DNA of 37,918 nt from an uncultured Lachnospiraceae bacterium. GTDB lineage: Bacteria; Bacillota; Clostridia; Lachnospirales; Lachnospiraceae. The notes below the pieces were generated by a model, which was not told the DNA's origin, ran no database searches, and was given only the letters and a program-made list of their open reading frames with translations. Shown here piece after piece: positions 1-7,926 of this stretch (position 1 is the stretch's first letter; every line of letters begins with the position of its first letter). The position numbers were made by a program, and so were the translations under genes. The stretch spans positions 1 to 37,918 of the forward strand of contig CAMNTQ010000032.1 of NCBI GenBank assembly GCA_946558695.1. Reading direction: 5' to 3'.

Positions 1-160
1 TTTGAGGGAAATATTTTATGAGATATTTTTACTTCAATCCTCCCGTTTCGGGGAATCCTTAAGGATTGTTCAGGATCACTTAGACAGTAAAAACTTCTAT
101 GCTATCAACCCAGAATTTGATCTGAATCCTAAATGCAGATAATCGTGTTCTTTATTCTTG

Positions 161-190
161 AAAAAGCGGACCGGAATCACTCCGGTCCGC
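161..190 (-). terminator. Rho-independent terminator after the zinc-ribbon gene
   Basis: A perfect 10-bp stem (arms 166-175 and 181-190, loop 176-180) is followed on the minus strand by five T residues (161-165). It lies 16 nt past the stop codon of the gene at 207-695 and ends the htrA/zinc-ribbon transcription unit. The distal bases 1-160 hold no gene that I can support. Confidence 0.9.
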
Positions 191-206
191 ATGAAATATT
201 GCGACA

Positions 207-695
207 TTATTTTTTGATAAGGATCATATATGCGATCACTGCCGCTACCACTAAGATTGCGATTGCAAGAATGATGATCGGCGCTTTGGACACCCTGTCA
301 TCGTCATCATAATAATCGTCGTCATCGTAGTAATCATCCTCATAATCTCTCTGACGCTTTTTTGTGCTTACTTTATCTTTTGACTTTTTCTTTTTGCTTC
401 TTCCGTCGCCTACCGCAAGCATCTCATCATAAGCTCTGCGCATCTCATCTTCACGCTTATCCCGTACTTTCTTGGGCGGAAGATTCGAGTATACCTTCTC
501 CTCATCCTCTTCCTGCGTCTTCACCTTTTTGGCTTTCGGTTTTTGCTTCGGCGCACTGCCTTTTGAAACCTTTGTCTCCTTTTTCGGCGCGCTGCTTTGC
601 GGAGCTTTGTATTTCTTTTTACAATTATAACACAGCAAATAATTCGGATCTTTTTTTCCCGGCCGTAATTGTTCACCACATATCGGACACTTCAT
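207..695 (-). CDS. Tail-anchored zinc-ribbon protein, function unknown
   Basis: A 162-residue protein with an N-terminal zinc ribbon (C3-x2-C6 and C22-x2-C25), a long Lys/Ala/Ser-rich charged linker (residues 30-118), a run of Asp and Tyr residues (about 117-133) and a single C-terminal membrane segment (about 139-160) followed by two lysines. This arrangement predicts a tail-anchored protein with its zinc ribbon in the cytoplasm. The start is supported by a GAGGAGG element, though the spacing of about 12 nt is long. It lies 81 nt downstream of the HtrA-type protease with no terminator between them, so co-transcription is likely. I do not recognise a characterised family; zinc ribbons of this sort are common in Firmicute membrane proteins. 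The coding call is firm and the function is open. Confidence 0.8.
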   Translation of the reverse strand: MKCPICGEQLRPGKKDPNYLLCYNCKKKYKAPQSSAPKKETKVSKGSAPKQKPKAKKVKTQEEDEEKVYSNLPPKKVRDKREDEMRRAYDEMLAVGDGRSKKKKSKDKVSTKKRQRDYEDDYYDDDDYYDDDDRVSKAPIIILAIAILVVAAVIAYMILIKK

Positions 696-776
696 TTGTA
701 CTTTCTGCCTCCTCGCCTCATAATCTGTTATAGATTATACTACAAGAACATAAAAATAGCAAACTTTTGTATGATT

Positions 777-2024
777 TTATCGATTCTTTCCAAGCCGGAC
801 TTCCACAGTCTGGGATTTGTATTCTCCATTATTTTTCGGAACCTGAACCGTAACTTTAATCGTCTCTCCCGCCCTATAATACTGAAGCTGCTCCCTGAGC
901 GCCACTGTACTGTTGATCTGCGTACCTTCAATCGCTGTAATGATACAGCCCTTTGTAATACCTGCCGCCTGTGCTCCGCTGCCATTTACCACCTCGGACA
1001 CATAGACTCCGGTCGGCATTCCATACATCTGGGCACTGTCTTCCGAAACATCTACCGGCTGAATTCCGAGATATCCCTGCTCACCCTCAGATACTTTCGT
1101 CTTTGTCTTCTGGTTCATCAGATTCGTAATGACATCCTGCGCATCGGAAATGGGGATTGCATATCCCATACCCTCTACTACATCCGTAGCGACCTTAATT
1201 GTATTGATTCCGATTACTTCACCATTTGCATTCAGAAGCGCTCCGCCGCTGTTTCCCGGATTGATCGCCGCATCTGTCTGGATCAGCTCACTGTCAAATC
1301 CATCCAGCGTTCTCTGGGTTGCAGAAATAATTCCTGTTGTCACGGACTGTCCGTATCCTAATGCATTTCCGATCGCGATGACCTGCTCTCCTACCTGAAG
1401 CTGCGTGGAGTCGCCCATCTGCGCCACTGCGATCTTTCCTTTTGTAGATTCTTTGATATCTTTCATCTGAACCGCAATCACTGCAAGGTCGCGCACGGAA
1501 TCTGTTCCTTTAATATTAGCCGTCACACTTTCCTCGTCAATAAATGACACGGTCAGTGTATCATTTCCTTCTACAACATGATTATTGGTCAGGATCAGAA
1601 GTTCTGTATCATTCTGCGCGATGATAATGCCTGATCCTGCACTCTCGCTCTCCTGCTCGTGGATTCCCCCGAAGAAGTTCTGCACCTGCTTCACACTCAT
1701 ATTTGTGATCGATACTACAGAAGGCATCGCATTTTTTGCTATCGCGGAGATATCGGATGTTACCGCCTTTCCGGATCCGGTTGTCAGCTGTGTGTTACCA
1801 ACCGTCTCCGTTTTCTGTTCTGCCGCTTTCGGGACCGTTTTAAGAAATTTCCCTGCTATGATATTGCTCGTCTGAAACGCGGCGCTTGCCACAATCCCGA
1901 AGATCAATCCCAGACCGATTGCCTTGACGGCCGACGGCACTTTTTTATTCTTTTTCCGTCCGTGCCTCTCTCCATAATTCATATCGTCCTGATCCGGTGT
2001 GTAATAACTATACTGATTATCCAT
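777..2024 (-). CDS. htrA: HtrA/DegP-type membrane-anchored serine protease with PDZ domain
   Basis: A 415-residue S1C-family protease that degrades or holds misfolded proteins at the outer face of the membrane. A polar N-terminus leads into one membrane segment (about 33-57), then a trypsin-like domain with the full triad: His149 in NNHVV, Asp179 in RDLAV and Ser259 in NPGNSGGAL. A single PDZ domain covers about 315-412. The length and the layout of anchor, protease and one PDZ match Firmicute HtrA/HtrB/YyxA proteins. The start has a GGGAG ribosome site about 9 nt upstream. Envelope-stress control is usual for the family, but no specific operator was recognised in the 160 nt upstream. It sits two genes away from the polysaccharide operon and is probably independent of it. 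Confidence 0.95.
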   Translation of the reverse strand: MDNQYSYYTPDQDDMNYGERHGRKKNKKVPSAVKAIGLGLIFGIVASAAFQTSNIIAGKFLKTVPKAAEQKTETVGNTQLTTGSGKAVTSDISAIAKNAMPSVVSITNMSVKQVQNFFGGIHEQESESAGSGIIIAQNDTELLILTNNHVVEGNDTLTVSFIDEESVTANIKGTDSVRDLAVIAVQMKDIKESTKGKIAVAQMGDSTQLQVGEQVIAIGNALGYGQSVTTGIISATQRTLDGFDSELIQTDAAINPGNSGGALLNANGEVIGINTIKVATDVVEGMGYAIPISDAQDVITNLMNQKTKTKVSEGEQGYLGIQPVDVSEDSAQMYGMPTGVYVSEVVNGSGAQAAGITKGCIITAIEGTQINSTVALREQLQYYRAGETIKVTVQVPKNNGEYKSQTVEVRLGKNR

Positions 2025-2136
2025 AGACTATGTCTCCCTTCATCAACTGTTGTCATGAGTAGTATTTTTAATCTTATGTATGATATCTTATACTGTAATT
2101 GTGTTTAAAATGTGATAAAACCTTGATAAAATTATA

Positions 2137-2167
2137 AAATCAGGTCCCTTTATCAGAGACCTGATTT
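2137..2167 (-). terminator. Bidirectional hairpin terminator after the 2188-2826 gene
   Basis: A 10-bp perfect stem (2137-2146 with 2158-2167) has an 11-nt loop. It is flanked by A/T runs on both sides, so it can act in either direction. It lies 20 nt beyond the stop codon of the minus-strand gene at 2188-2826 and upstream of htrA, separating the two transcription units. Confidence 0.85.
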
Positions 2168-2187
2168 TTTATTCTATATCCATTCTG

Positions 2188-2826
2188 TTAACCTGCATAT
2201 GCGCTGTACGCTTCTTTAAGGTCTGTTAGCGCCTCTCTCAGCAGCGCATCCGAACGTACCGCCAGATTAAATTCATCTTCTGTCCGCCGAAGCATCTCCT
2301 GAACGTCCGTATGCCCCGTAATCACCTGAAGCTGCTCTTCCTTCTGCTCCTTGGGAGCCGCCGTATCTATTTGATACTCCCCGCTTTTTTTATCCTTCGA
2401 CACATACAGCGTAACCAGTCCGGGAACTTCCGTATATATCTCTTTTATCTTCATGCGATATTCTGCAAATGCAATATAAGTGCCTCTGTATTGTCCGACT
2501 TTTGTGTATACATGAAGATCATCATACTTTTCTACAAAAGTCTCGCCTTCCATAAGTCCTTCAAAATATTCTTCTACCGCCCTGTTAATCTCTGGATGCT
2601 CGTCTTTCCTGAGCGGATTCAGCTCCTTTATATCACAGCCGATATTCTGAACTCTTATATTCTCTGCGTGGTTTATCTTACGTACCTCTCTCATCTGCGC
2701 CTTCTCTTTGGTCAATCCCAATCCGGCCGCTCCTGCCGCAAAAACCGCCAGTGCAAGGAAAATCAAAAGATTCCTGCCTCTGTGTCTTCCAAGCTTTGCA
2801 AGGCAGCCCCCAAAGATATTCTTCAT
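2188..2826 (-). CDS. Exported or membrane-anchored hypothetical protein
   Basis: A 212-residue protein. Basic residues precede one hydrophobic segment (about 19-38), so it is predicted to be a signal-anchored or secreted protein. The rest is charged and predicted mixed alpha/beta, with a helical C-terminus (about 175-210). No lipobox is visible. The start is supported by GGAGGAAG just upstream. The gene begins only 36 nt after the 3' end of tRNA-Arg on the same strand, leaving little room for its own promoter, and is followed by a strong hairpin terminator. I do not recognise the family and assign no function. Confidence 0.75.
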   Translation of the reverse strand: MKNIFGGCLAKLGRHRGRNLLIFLALAVFAAGAAGLGLTKEKAQMREVRKINHAENIRVQNIGCDIKELNPLRKDEHPEINRAVEEYFEGLMEGETFVEKYDDLHVYTKVGQYRGTYIAFAEYRMKIKEIYTEVPGLVTLYVSKDKKSGEYQIDTAAPKEQKEEQLQVITGHTDVQEMLRRTEDEFNLAVRSDALLREALTDLKEAYSAYAG

Positions 2827-2862
2827 AGACTTCCTCCAAATACCCGCGCATTTTTAAAGGTA

Positions 2863-2934
2863 CACACCCGGGCGGATTCGAACCGCCGCTCCCGCCTCCG
2901 GAGGGCGGTGCTCTATCCCCTGAGCTACGGGTGC
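2863..2934 (-). tRNA. tRNA-Arg (anticodon CCG)
   Basis: A complete 72-nt cloverleaf can be folded. It has a 7-bp acceptor stem (2928-2934 with 2864-2870, one G-U pair at the end), a D arm, a 5-bp anticodon stem of CCGCC/GGCGG with loop CTCCGGA giving anticodon CCG (bases 2899-2901), a short 4-nt variable loop and a T arm of GGCGG/CCGCC closing TTCGAAT. The discriminator base is G, and CCA is not encoded. It reads CGG arginine codons. Confidence 0.95.
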
Positions 2935-2962
2935 ATATGATATTCATGAAATCGCATTTGTA

Positions 2963-2991
2963 ATGTTAACACATTTTTCCCATAAAGTAAA
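2963..2991 (-). promoter_or_regulatory. Possible sigma-A promoter for tRNA-Arg
   Basis: On the minus strand, TTTACT (2986-2991) and TAACAT (2963-2968) are separated by 17 nt, with the -10 box about 28 nt before the mature tRNA 5' end. Each box matches four of six consensus bases. This is a reasonable candidate in an AT-rich gap, not a certain one. Confidence 0.4.
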
Positions 2992-3048
2992 GAATTTATT
3001 TTTTGAGTTTCACCATTTTGGCATATCATAAACTCTTTTGCTGCCTGT

Positions 3049-3714
3049 TTATGAAATATAGCCGCCCGAAAATTCGACTAATACAGCACTTTTCACACCT
3101 TTTATCTCAGAAAGAGTGTTAACAAAAGAAGTATCCCCTTCGTTCATGTGCATCTCATAAGTCAGCTCCGTGTAGTCTTTAACAACCGTTTTATTTTTCA
3201 GCACTTTTTTCTTAGACTCCATCTCTTTTTCAACCGCTTCTGCAGCCTCATCCAAATATTTGATAACTAGAAGATACTGCCGTTTCCCAACCTTGCATTT
3301 TACTAATATGATAAAAATAGCCGCAATAAATACTGTTCCCAACAGGGATATTATGTACAGACTTGCTCCGCTGGTCACGCCTACTGCTACCGTCCAAAAA
3401 AGGAACCCTACATCCAACGGGTCCTTTACTGCCGTGCGATATCTTACAATCGACAATGCTCCTACCATACCTAATGAAAGTACTACATTAGAACTGATTA
3501 CAATAACCATAAAACAAGTAATCAAACTGGTCATAACAAGTAAAATATTAAAATTATTGTTATAAATCACTCCTCTGTAAAAGTTTCGATATACTGCAAA
3601 CACGATCATTCCACAGATAAATGCTACCAGCATAGACAAAACAAATTTCTCAATTGTAAGGTCTCCTGCCTCTTCCAAGAAACTTTTTTTAAAAATGTCT
3701 GCAAATGTAGTCAT
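3049..3714 (-). CDS. DUF4956 integral membrane protein
   Basis: A 221-residue protein using the ATG at 3714. An ATG 24 nt further upstream is possible, but GGGAGG about 10 nt before 3714 favours the shorter form, which starts one base after the VTC gene's stop. Three or four membrane segments occupy residues about 25-140. They include the family signature GALSIVRYRTAVKDPLD, followed by a cytoplasmic alpha/beta tail. DUF4956 proteins have no firmly assigned activity. They are repeatedly found next to VTC-domain and CotH proteins, as here, which suggests they form the membrane part of one complex. This is the last gene of the polysaccharide operon; no clear terminator was found in the 114 nt before the tRNA. 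Confidence 0.9.
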   Translation of the reverse strand: MTTFADIFKKSFLEEAGDLTIEKFVLSMLVAFICGMIVFAVYRNFYRGVIYNNNFNILLVMTSLITCFMVIVISSNVVLSLGMVGALSIVRYRTAVKDPLDVGFLFWTVAVGVTSGASLYIISLLGTVFIAAIFIILVKCKVGKRQYLLVIKYLDEAAEAVEKEMESKKKVLKNKTVVKDYTELTYEMHMNEGDTSFVNTLSEIKGVKSAVLVEFSGGYIS

Positions 3715-3715
3715 T

Positions 3716-4414
3716 TTACATATACCTCCCTTTCTCATTTAAACACATCGTATATTTTGAAATCGCGCATCTATCTATTGTTACAGAACGCAGCGTCTGC
3801 AAAAAAGCGCTCGGCAAGAATTCATCATATTTTACTTCCATAACTACAACTCCCGTCTGTAACGCTCGACAAACGCTGTAATATTCCGAAAACACATCGT
3901 AATCACCAACAGAAAAAGAAATGCCCTTATCAAAGGTAATTCGCACATTCCCCACTTTAAAAATATACGCTTCACGAAAATACTCCACTGCTATTACCGG
4001 CTTTAATAAACGCGAATGATGATCTGCATACAGTTCTCTGCATATATTTCCCTTTTCCAAAAGGAAATTATATTCGTCTTTTAAAATTGCATCATACTCT
4101 GTCCTTTTGAATTCCTCACTCTCTTTAGCTGTATAGTCCCCGTATTTCTGTTTACATTCTAACCGAATCAGCTTGTCTTCTCGATTATAACATCGCAATC
4201 TGTATTTTTTTCGAAATTGTACTCCTGCCCGCTTTTCTTCCAACGCAGAATAATAAATATCGTCAAAGTACACACTGCTGACCAGATAGCCCTCTCCTTT
4301 CATATTCACATCCGGCTCTGCAATAACCTGTAAACGCTTACGCAAATTAAAATAATCACTTTCACATATATAATATTTTATCTCATGTCTAACTGTCCGC
4401 CCCAGATATTTCAT
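3716..4414 (-). CDS. VTC-domain polyphosphate polymerase-like protein
   Basis: A 232-residue protein consisting almost wholly of a VTC domain (triphosphate tunnel fold). The tunnel residues expected from yeast Vtc4 are visible: E11/K13 in HEIKYY, the R68-K70-R72-R74 set in FRKKYRLR, E86/K88 in LECK, R147, R158, E193/K195 in MEVKYD and K220 in ISKY. These fit binding of a nucleotide or polyphosphate chain and a metal ion. The family includes polyphosphate polymerases, but the product of bacterial stand-alone VTC proteins beside CotH is not established. The gene starts 10 nt after cotH behind GGTGG and ends 1 nt before the DUF4956 gene, so the three should be made together. No SPX domain and no membrane segment are present. 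Confidence 0.9.
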   Translation of the reverse strand: MKYLGRTVRHEIKYYICESDYFNLRKRLQVIAEPDVNMKGEGYLVSSVYFDDIYYSALEEKRAGVQFRKKYRLRCYNREDKLIRLECKQKYGDYTAKESEEFKRTEYDAILKDEYNFLLEKGNICRELYADHHSRLLKPVIAVEYFREAYIFKVGNVRITFDKGISFSVGDYDVFSEYYSVCRALQTGVVVMEVKYDEFLPSAFLQTLRSVTIDRCAISKYTMCLNEKGRYM

Positions 4415-4424
4415 AAATCCACCA

Positions 4425-6101
4425 TTATTCTATTCTAAATTCCAACAGGCCATATACATTGGTTTCCCTGCCATCCGCTAATTGTCCAACAAAATGCTCA
4501 AAATCAATCTGCTCATGCCCTTCACTGTCTATTGCAGATACCCGTACAAAATAAACGCCTGGCTCTAGCTCTTCCCTTGAAATCCAGCTGGTATCTTCAA
4601 TTCCCTCCTGCCAGAATATCAGCCTATTCATGGCGGCATCAAAAACCTCTATCTTATAAGTAATGGGAAGTCCCTGATAAGAGTAGGATGAATCCCATGC
4701 AAATCTCAATGAGCCGTCTTCCTGTTTTTCTGGTTTAGCTACAAACATAGGAGCAGGATAGAGAATATTTTCCTTATATAATTCATAACACCCTTCCATT
4801 CCCTCGTAAAGACTAGCCAGACTCACTCCTAACTCCTGCATCGTCATGTCTATTTGCTCTACATCTGACGGCGTAATCAATATTTTCCCTAAAACCCCTT
4901 TATAGGAATCTACAAGCGCTGTTACCTTTTCTTTCGTGATAACTTCATTTAGTAATTCCTCCATTTTTTTCTGAAGTTTTTCTATACTGCCCTCCAGTCT
5001 TAAATATCTGCGATGCAACACCGACATATTAAAACTTTGTATACTTTTCAGCGAAAGCCGATGATTCCACGTATCCTCATATTTCTCAAAATCCAATGCT
5101 CCATCAAAATCCCACGGAAGGAAATACCATGTCTTAGAATCAGCGGGACTGAAAAAAATGTAATTATGACTTATTACATCTTCATTTCCCATCAATAAAT
5201 TAAATGCAAGCCATGTTAAATAATTGTCCTCGTCAAAATAAGTCTGAAAAACCTTTTCAAAATCTAACGACATATCGTTGACTGCTGTAAGCATCTCCAA
5301 CAATTTTTCATGACTGTTACCTGATTGAATCCTAAGTACAGTTTCAAATTCCTCTTTATTATATTGAGGATCATCTACATTCTTTAACTTATCGGAAAGT
5401 CCAAATGCAAAATTGTTCGCTTTATACATAACTGCCTTTTTCCCTAAACCTCTTGCTCTCAGATAGTCCTCGTTCGGCTGTTCTACTTCTGTATAAAGTC
5501 CATGATATTGAAATTCCTGCTCCTCTTCCGGCAGTGAAACATCTTTAATCCATACTCTCATGAAATATGTACGATAACTAAAAATATCATCCATATCCGC
5601 CAGTAAATCTGTCTGCAGCTTTGTTGCGATTTTATATGAATCCTGAGTATGCTTATTAATATTCAAATTAGTCTGACCCAAAAAAGGTTCTGCATTATTT
5701 TCTAATTTCACTTTATAACTTTTATATTCAGCACTTCTTGTAGACCCTCCCCTGACTCGTATAGTTGCATTTTTATGATCTATATCTTTTTTTAAATCCG
5801 GTGCTTCTCCTTCGTTCAATATCTGTACATTACAGTCCAAAGTAGGATTATAATATGTACGGTTTTTTGATGTACACTGAGAAAATGCCGAAAAATCAAG
5901 GATATTTCCTGTATCGTCCTTTGTCGGAAACACACTTATATAAACATCATAAATACTATTATCACGCTCATAAATATCTTTATTTTCCACTATTTTTGCA
6001 GACGTTGTTCTTCTTCCCAAATCAACATACAGAATAAGAAACAACACAACTGCTATCAATACCATCAAAATAAGAATTACTTCTTTTTTGTTTTGCTTCA
6101 T
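4425..6101 (-). CDS. cotH: CotH-family secreted protein kinase with C-terminal fibronectin-III-like domain
   Basis: A 558-residue protein with an N-terminal membrane anchor (about 8-27), so the catalytic part is predicted outside the membrane. The CotH kinase-like core spans about 105-400: IRVRGGSTR (114-122), GLYTEVEQPNEDYL (201-214), GNEDVISHNYIFF (305-317) and the metal-binding WDFDG (330-334). A beta-rich module at about 450-540 resembles a fibronectin-III domain. CotH of Bacillus subtilis is an atypical kinase that phosphorylates spore-coat proteins; here the anchor and setting suggest a surface or glycan-linked substrate, which is inference. AAGGAGA lies 11 nt before the start. It lies 156 nt after the previous gene, the largest gap in the operon, so a separate promoter is possible although no convincing one was found. 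This stretch looks more AT-rich than the genes upstream. Confidence 0.9.
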   Translation of the reverse strand: MKQNKKEVILILMVLIAVVLFLILYVDLGRRTTSAKIVENKDIYERDNSIYDVYISVFPTKDDTGNILDFSAFSQCTSKNRTYYNPTLDCNVQILNEGEAPDLKKDIDHKNATIRVRGGSTRSAEYKSYKVKLENNAEPFLGQTNLNINKHTQDSYKIATKLQTDLLADMDDIFSYRTYFMRVWIKDVSLPEEEQEFQYHGLYTEVEQPNEDYLRARGLGKKAVMYKANNFAFGLSDKLKNVDDPQYNKEEFETVLRIQSGNSHEKLLEMLTAVNDMSLDFEKVFQTYFDEDNYLTWLAFNLLMGNEDVISHNYIFFSPADSKTWYFLPWDFDGALDFEKYEDTWNHRLSLKSIQSFNMSVLHRRYLRLEGSIEKLQKKMEELLNEVITKEKVTALVDSYKGVLGKILITPSDVEQIDMTMQELGVSLASLYEGMEGCYELYKENILYPAPMFVAKPEKQEDGSLRFAWDSSYSYQGLPITYKIEVFDAAMNRLIFWQEGIEDTSWISREELEPGVYFVRVSAIDSEGHEQIDFEHFVGQLADGRETNVYGLLEFRIE

Positions 6102-6257
6102 ATATTTTGCCGTCTCCTTAGCTTCAATTCTTCTGTACTAAATGAAATCTTTCAATATTTACAAATCAATTGTACCAAGCCGCTAATGCGGTGGATATCC
6201 CTAAGTACATGAAATAGGAAGACCCATGCGCAATTAAAACCGTCTGATACATTTTCT

Positions 6258-7298
6258 TTAAAACAGATTGCAAAATAGCCGCCGGATTGTTTTAGCGAGT
6301 CGATCCATGGAATATCTGTATACCGGATATACATATTTTATCACCCATGTATTTTCAAGACATATCCATACAGAATCTTTCAGCAGCCTGAAAATACTGA
6401 TCTGACCATGCCAGTGCAATTGACGCATCCGACGGCAGGAACTGACGATCCGGCGTATGCATCTGTATTTTACGGCAAGTATGTATCTGCGCCTGAGTTT
6501 CCAGTAAGCAATCCTGTCTCTTGAAGTTCTGTCGTCTATGCCGCAAAGATCCGCAATTTCATCTATCAAATCCTCATACTCCCGATATCTTTCTTCCTCT
6601 TCTTCCTGTGTCAGCCGCATTCTGGAATGGCTCCCCTGCCTGACGCACACCCCGTACAGTTTTTTTGGAATGGTAGGGCATCTGTGCCGGTACAGAAAGG
6701 GAAGAAGCATTTGGAAATTCTGCCCCACATGGTATTCTGGTATACGGCGTTCTGGATAAATCTGAAAGAACGGCTCCGTTCTCAGCATGTAACACCCGCA
6801 GCAGACATATGTCCGATTCTCCAGAATATCCCAGAAAAGCTCTTCATTGGAATAATCTTCCATATTTTCATCTGCCCGTACATATCTCTTTGTATTCTCT
6901 TCGTAATAGTAGGCAAGCGTCCTGACGCACTGATACTCCGAATGTCTCTGCAGAAATCCAACCCTTTCTTCTACTGAATCCCTCTCCAGCCTGTCGTCAG
7001 CATCCGGCCAGATCAGATACTCTCCCATCACAAGAGGAAGCCCCTCATTTATTGCCGCCGCCGCACATTTATGTTCCGCGCATACGATACGGTATTTATA
7101 CCCTCTGGCAGCAAATCTATCCTGATAGCTTTCTGCCGCCTGTACCGTGCCATCTGTTGAGCCATCGTCAACCAGAATCATCTCAATCTCTTTGTAGGTC
7201 TGTGAAAGGACGGAATCCAACATCGGCAAAAGATACCGCTCTCCGTTATACACGGGCGTGACAATGGATACTCTTTCTTTAACAAACATCTGGACCAT
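6258..7298 (-). CDS. GT2-family glycosyltransferase
   Basis: A 346-residue GT-A fold enzyme. The N-terminal domain shows the family motifs VSIVTPVYNG, ILVDDGSTDG and the DXD-type metal/nucleotide site PDADD, followed by a basic, Arg-rich C-terminal region with no obvious membrane segment. It would add a sugar from a nucleotide donor to a lipid-linked glycan on the cytoplasmic side; donor and acceptor cannot be read from sequence. The start at 7298 overlaps the DUF1919 gene by 20 nt. An ATG nine bases later (7289) is an alternative, and neither has a strong ribosome site, consistent with translational coupling. It is the last gene before the 156-nt gap that precedes cotH. Confidence 0.9.
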   Translation of the reverse strand: MVQMFVKERVSIVTPVYNGERYLLPMLDSVLSQTYKEIEMILVDDGSTDGTVQAAESYQDRFAARGYKYRIVCAEHKCAAAAINEGLPLVMGEYLIWPDADDRLERDSVEERVGFLQRHSEYQCVRTLAYYYEENTKRYVRADENMEDYSNEELFWDILENRTYVCCGCYMLRTEPFFQIYPERRIPEYHVGQNFQMLLPFLYRHRCPTIPKKLYGVCVRQGSHSRMRLTQEEEEERYREYEDLIDEIADLCGIDDRTSRDRIAYWKLRRRYILAVKYRCIRRIVSSCRRMRQLHWHGQISIFRLLKDSVWICLENTWVIKYVYPVYRYSMDRLAKTIRRLFCNLF

Positions 7299-7899
7299 TC
7301 AGGAATTTTACATAATCAAAATCATCCAGATACCGTCTTTTTAAAAACTGTTCTTTGAAAAATGTAATAACTCCCACCTCCTTTTCTTCCTCAAAGCCCT
7401 TTATATAATAAGCTGACGGAAACTCCGGGTATCTTACATGAGTAAATATAACTTTATTTTTATACGGGAGTTGTTGGAAACATCTGATCGTCCCATAAGT
7501 ACAACCATCTCTTTCAGCTCCCGCTATAAACAGATTATCCCAGTTTATCCTTTTCTTTCTCTCTTCCCATTTCCAGACCGCTTCCTCAAATGTACTGTAG
7601 TGTATAAAACGAATTTCCACATCTCCAAGAAATCCAACCGGATAATCCTCCTTTGTTTCAGCTTTGGTAATCTTCTGCTCCATATACCATCTTAGGTTCT
7701 CTGCCATTTTAACAAAGTCATTCATAGGGATACTTAAGTTGATTGTCGGGGACAGGTACTTAAGCCCCATATCCTTATACATAAACATTCCGATGCAGTT
7801 AGATGATATAATGGAAAAGTCATTATTTTTCAGCTTTTTTACTCTTTTCTGCTTATATGCCGCCCATTCTAAATCCCTGATCTTGTCTCTTAGGAGCAT
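7279..7899 (-). CDS. DUF1919 exopolysaccharide-associated protein
   Basis: A 206-residue protein with the DUF1919 look: a basic start, NDFSIISSNCIGMFMYKDMGLKYLSPTINL near residues 27-56, a central VGFLGDVEIRFIHYSTFEEAVWKWEERKKRIN segment and PYKNKVIFTHVRYP near 150. DUF1919 proteins occur in capsule and exopolysaccharide clusters and are thought to be sugar-modifying or transferase-like enzymes; I know of no firm biochemical assignment. No signal peptide or membrane segment is seen, so it should act in the cytoplasm. It lies 27 nt after the ABC exporter gene and overlaps the following GT2 gene. Confidence 0.8.
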   Translation of the reverse strand: MLLRDKIRDLEWAAYKQKRVKKLKNNDFSIISSNCIGMFMYKDMGLKYLSPTINLSIPMNDFVKMAENLRWYMEQKITKAETKEDYPVGFLGDVEIRFIHYSTFEEAVWKWEERKKRINWDNLFIAGAERDGCTYGTIRCFQQLPYKNKVIFTHVRYPEFPSAYYIKGFEEEKEVGVITFFKEQFLKRRYLDDFDYVKFLNGPDVC

Positions 7900-7926
7900 C
7901 CTTCTTCCCTGCCTCCTTCCTGGATC

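Noticed and set aside
54-67. 14-bp perfect palindrome AATCCTTAAGGATT
   Set aside because: Short, isolated, not near a start or stop that I can see, and not repeated; no feature is claimed.
720-738. 7-bp hairpin between htrA and the zinc-ribbon gene as a terminator
   Set aside because: AT-rich, short and followed by a ribosome-binding region and not a T-run.
669-1361. Long plus-strand open frames opposite htrA and several other genes (for example 33478-34191, 26319-27014, 10512-11087)
   Set aside because: They are antisense shadows of well-supported minus-strand genes, with Cys/His/Arg-rich compositions and no family motifs or ribosome sites.
2863-2934. tRNA-Arg as the attachment site of a genomic island holding the polysaccharide genes
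   Set aside because: The operon lies on the 5' side of the tRNA, no integrase is present, and I saw no repeat of the tRNA 3' end elsewhere in the window.
2678-2947. An 89-codon open frame covering the tRNA-Arg and the start of the 2188-2826 gene
   Set aside because: It is the translation of the tRNA itself plus an out-of-frame part of the neighbouring gene; no ribosome site and no independent support.
3022-3055. Hairpin (GAGTTT with AAACTC) after the DUF4956 gene as operon terminator
   Set aside because: Only a 6-bp stem with a long loop, and on the minus strand it is followed by A residues, not T; it would suit only the opposite strand.
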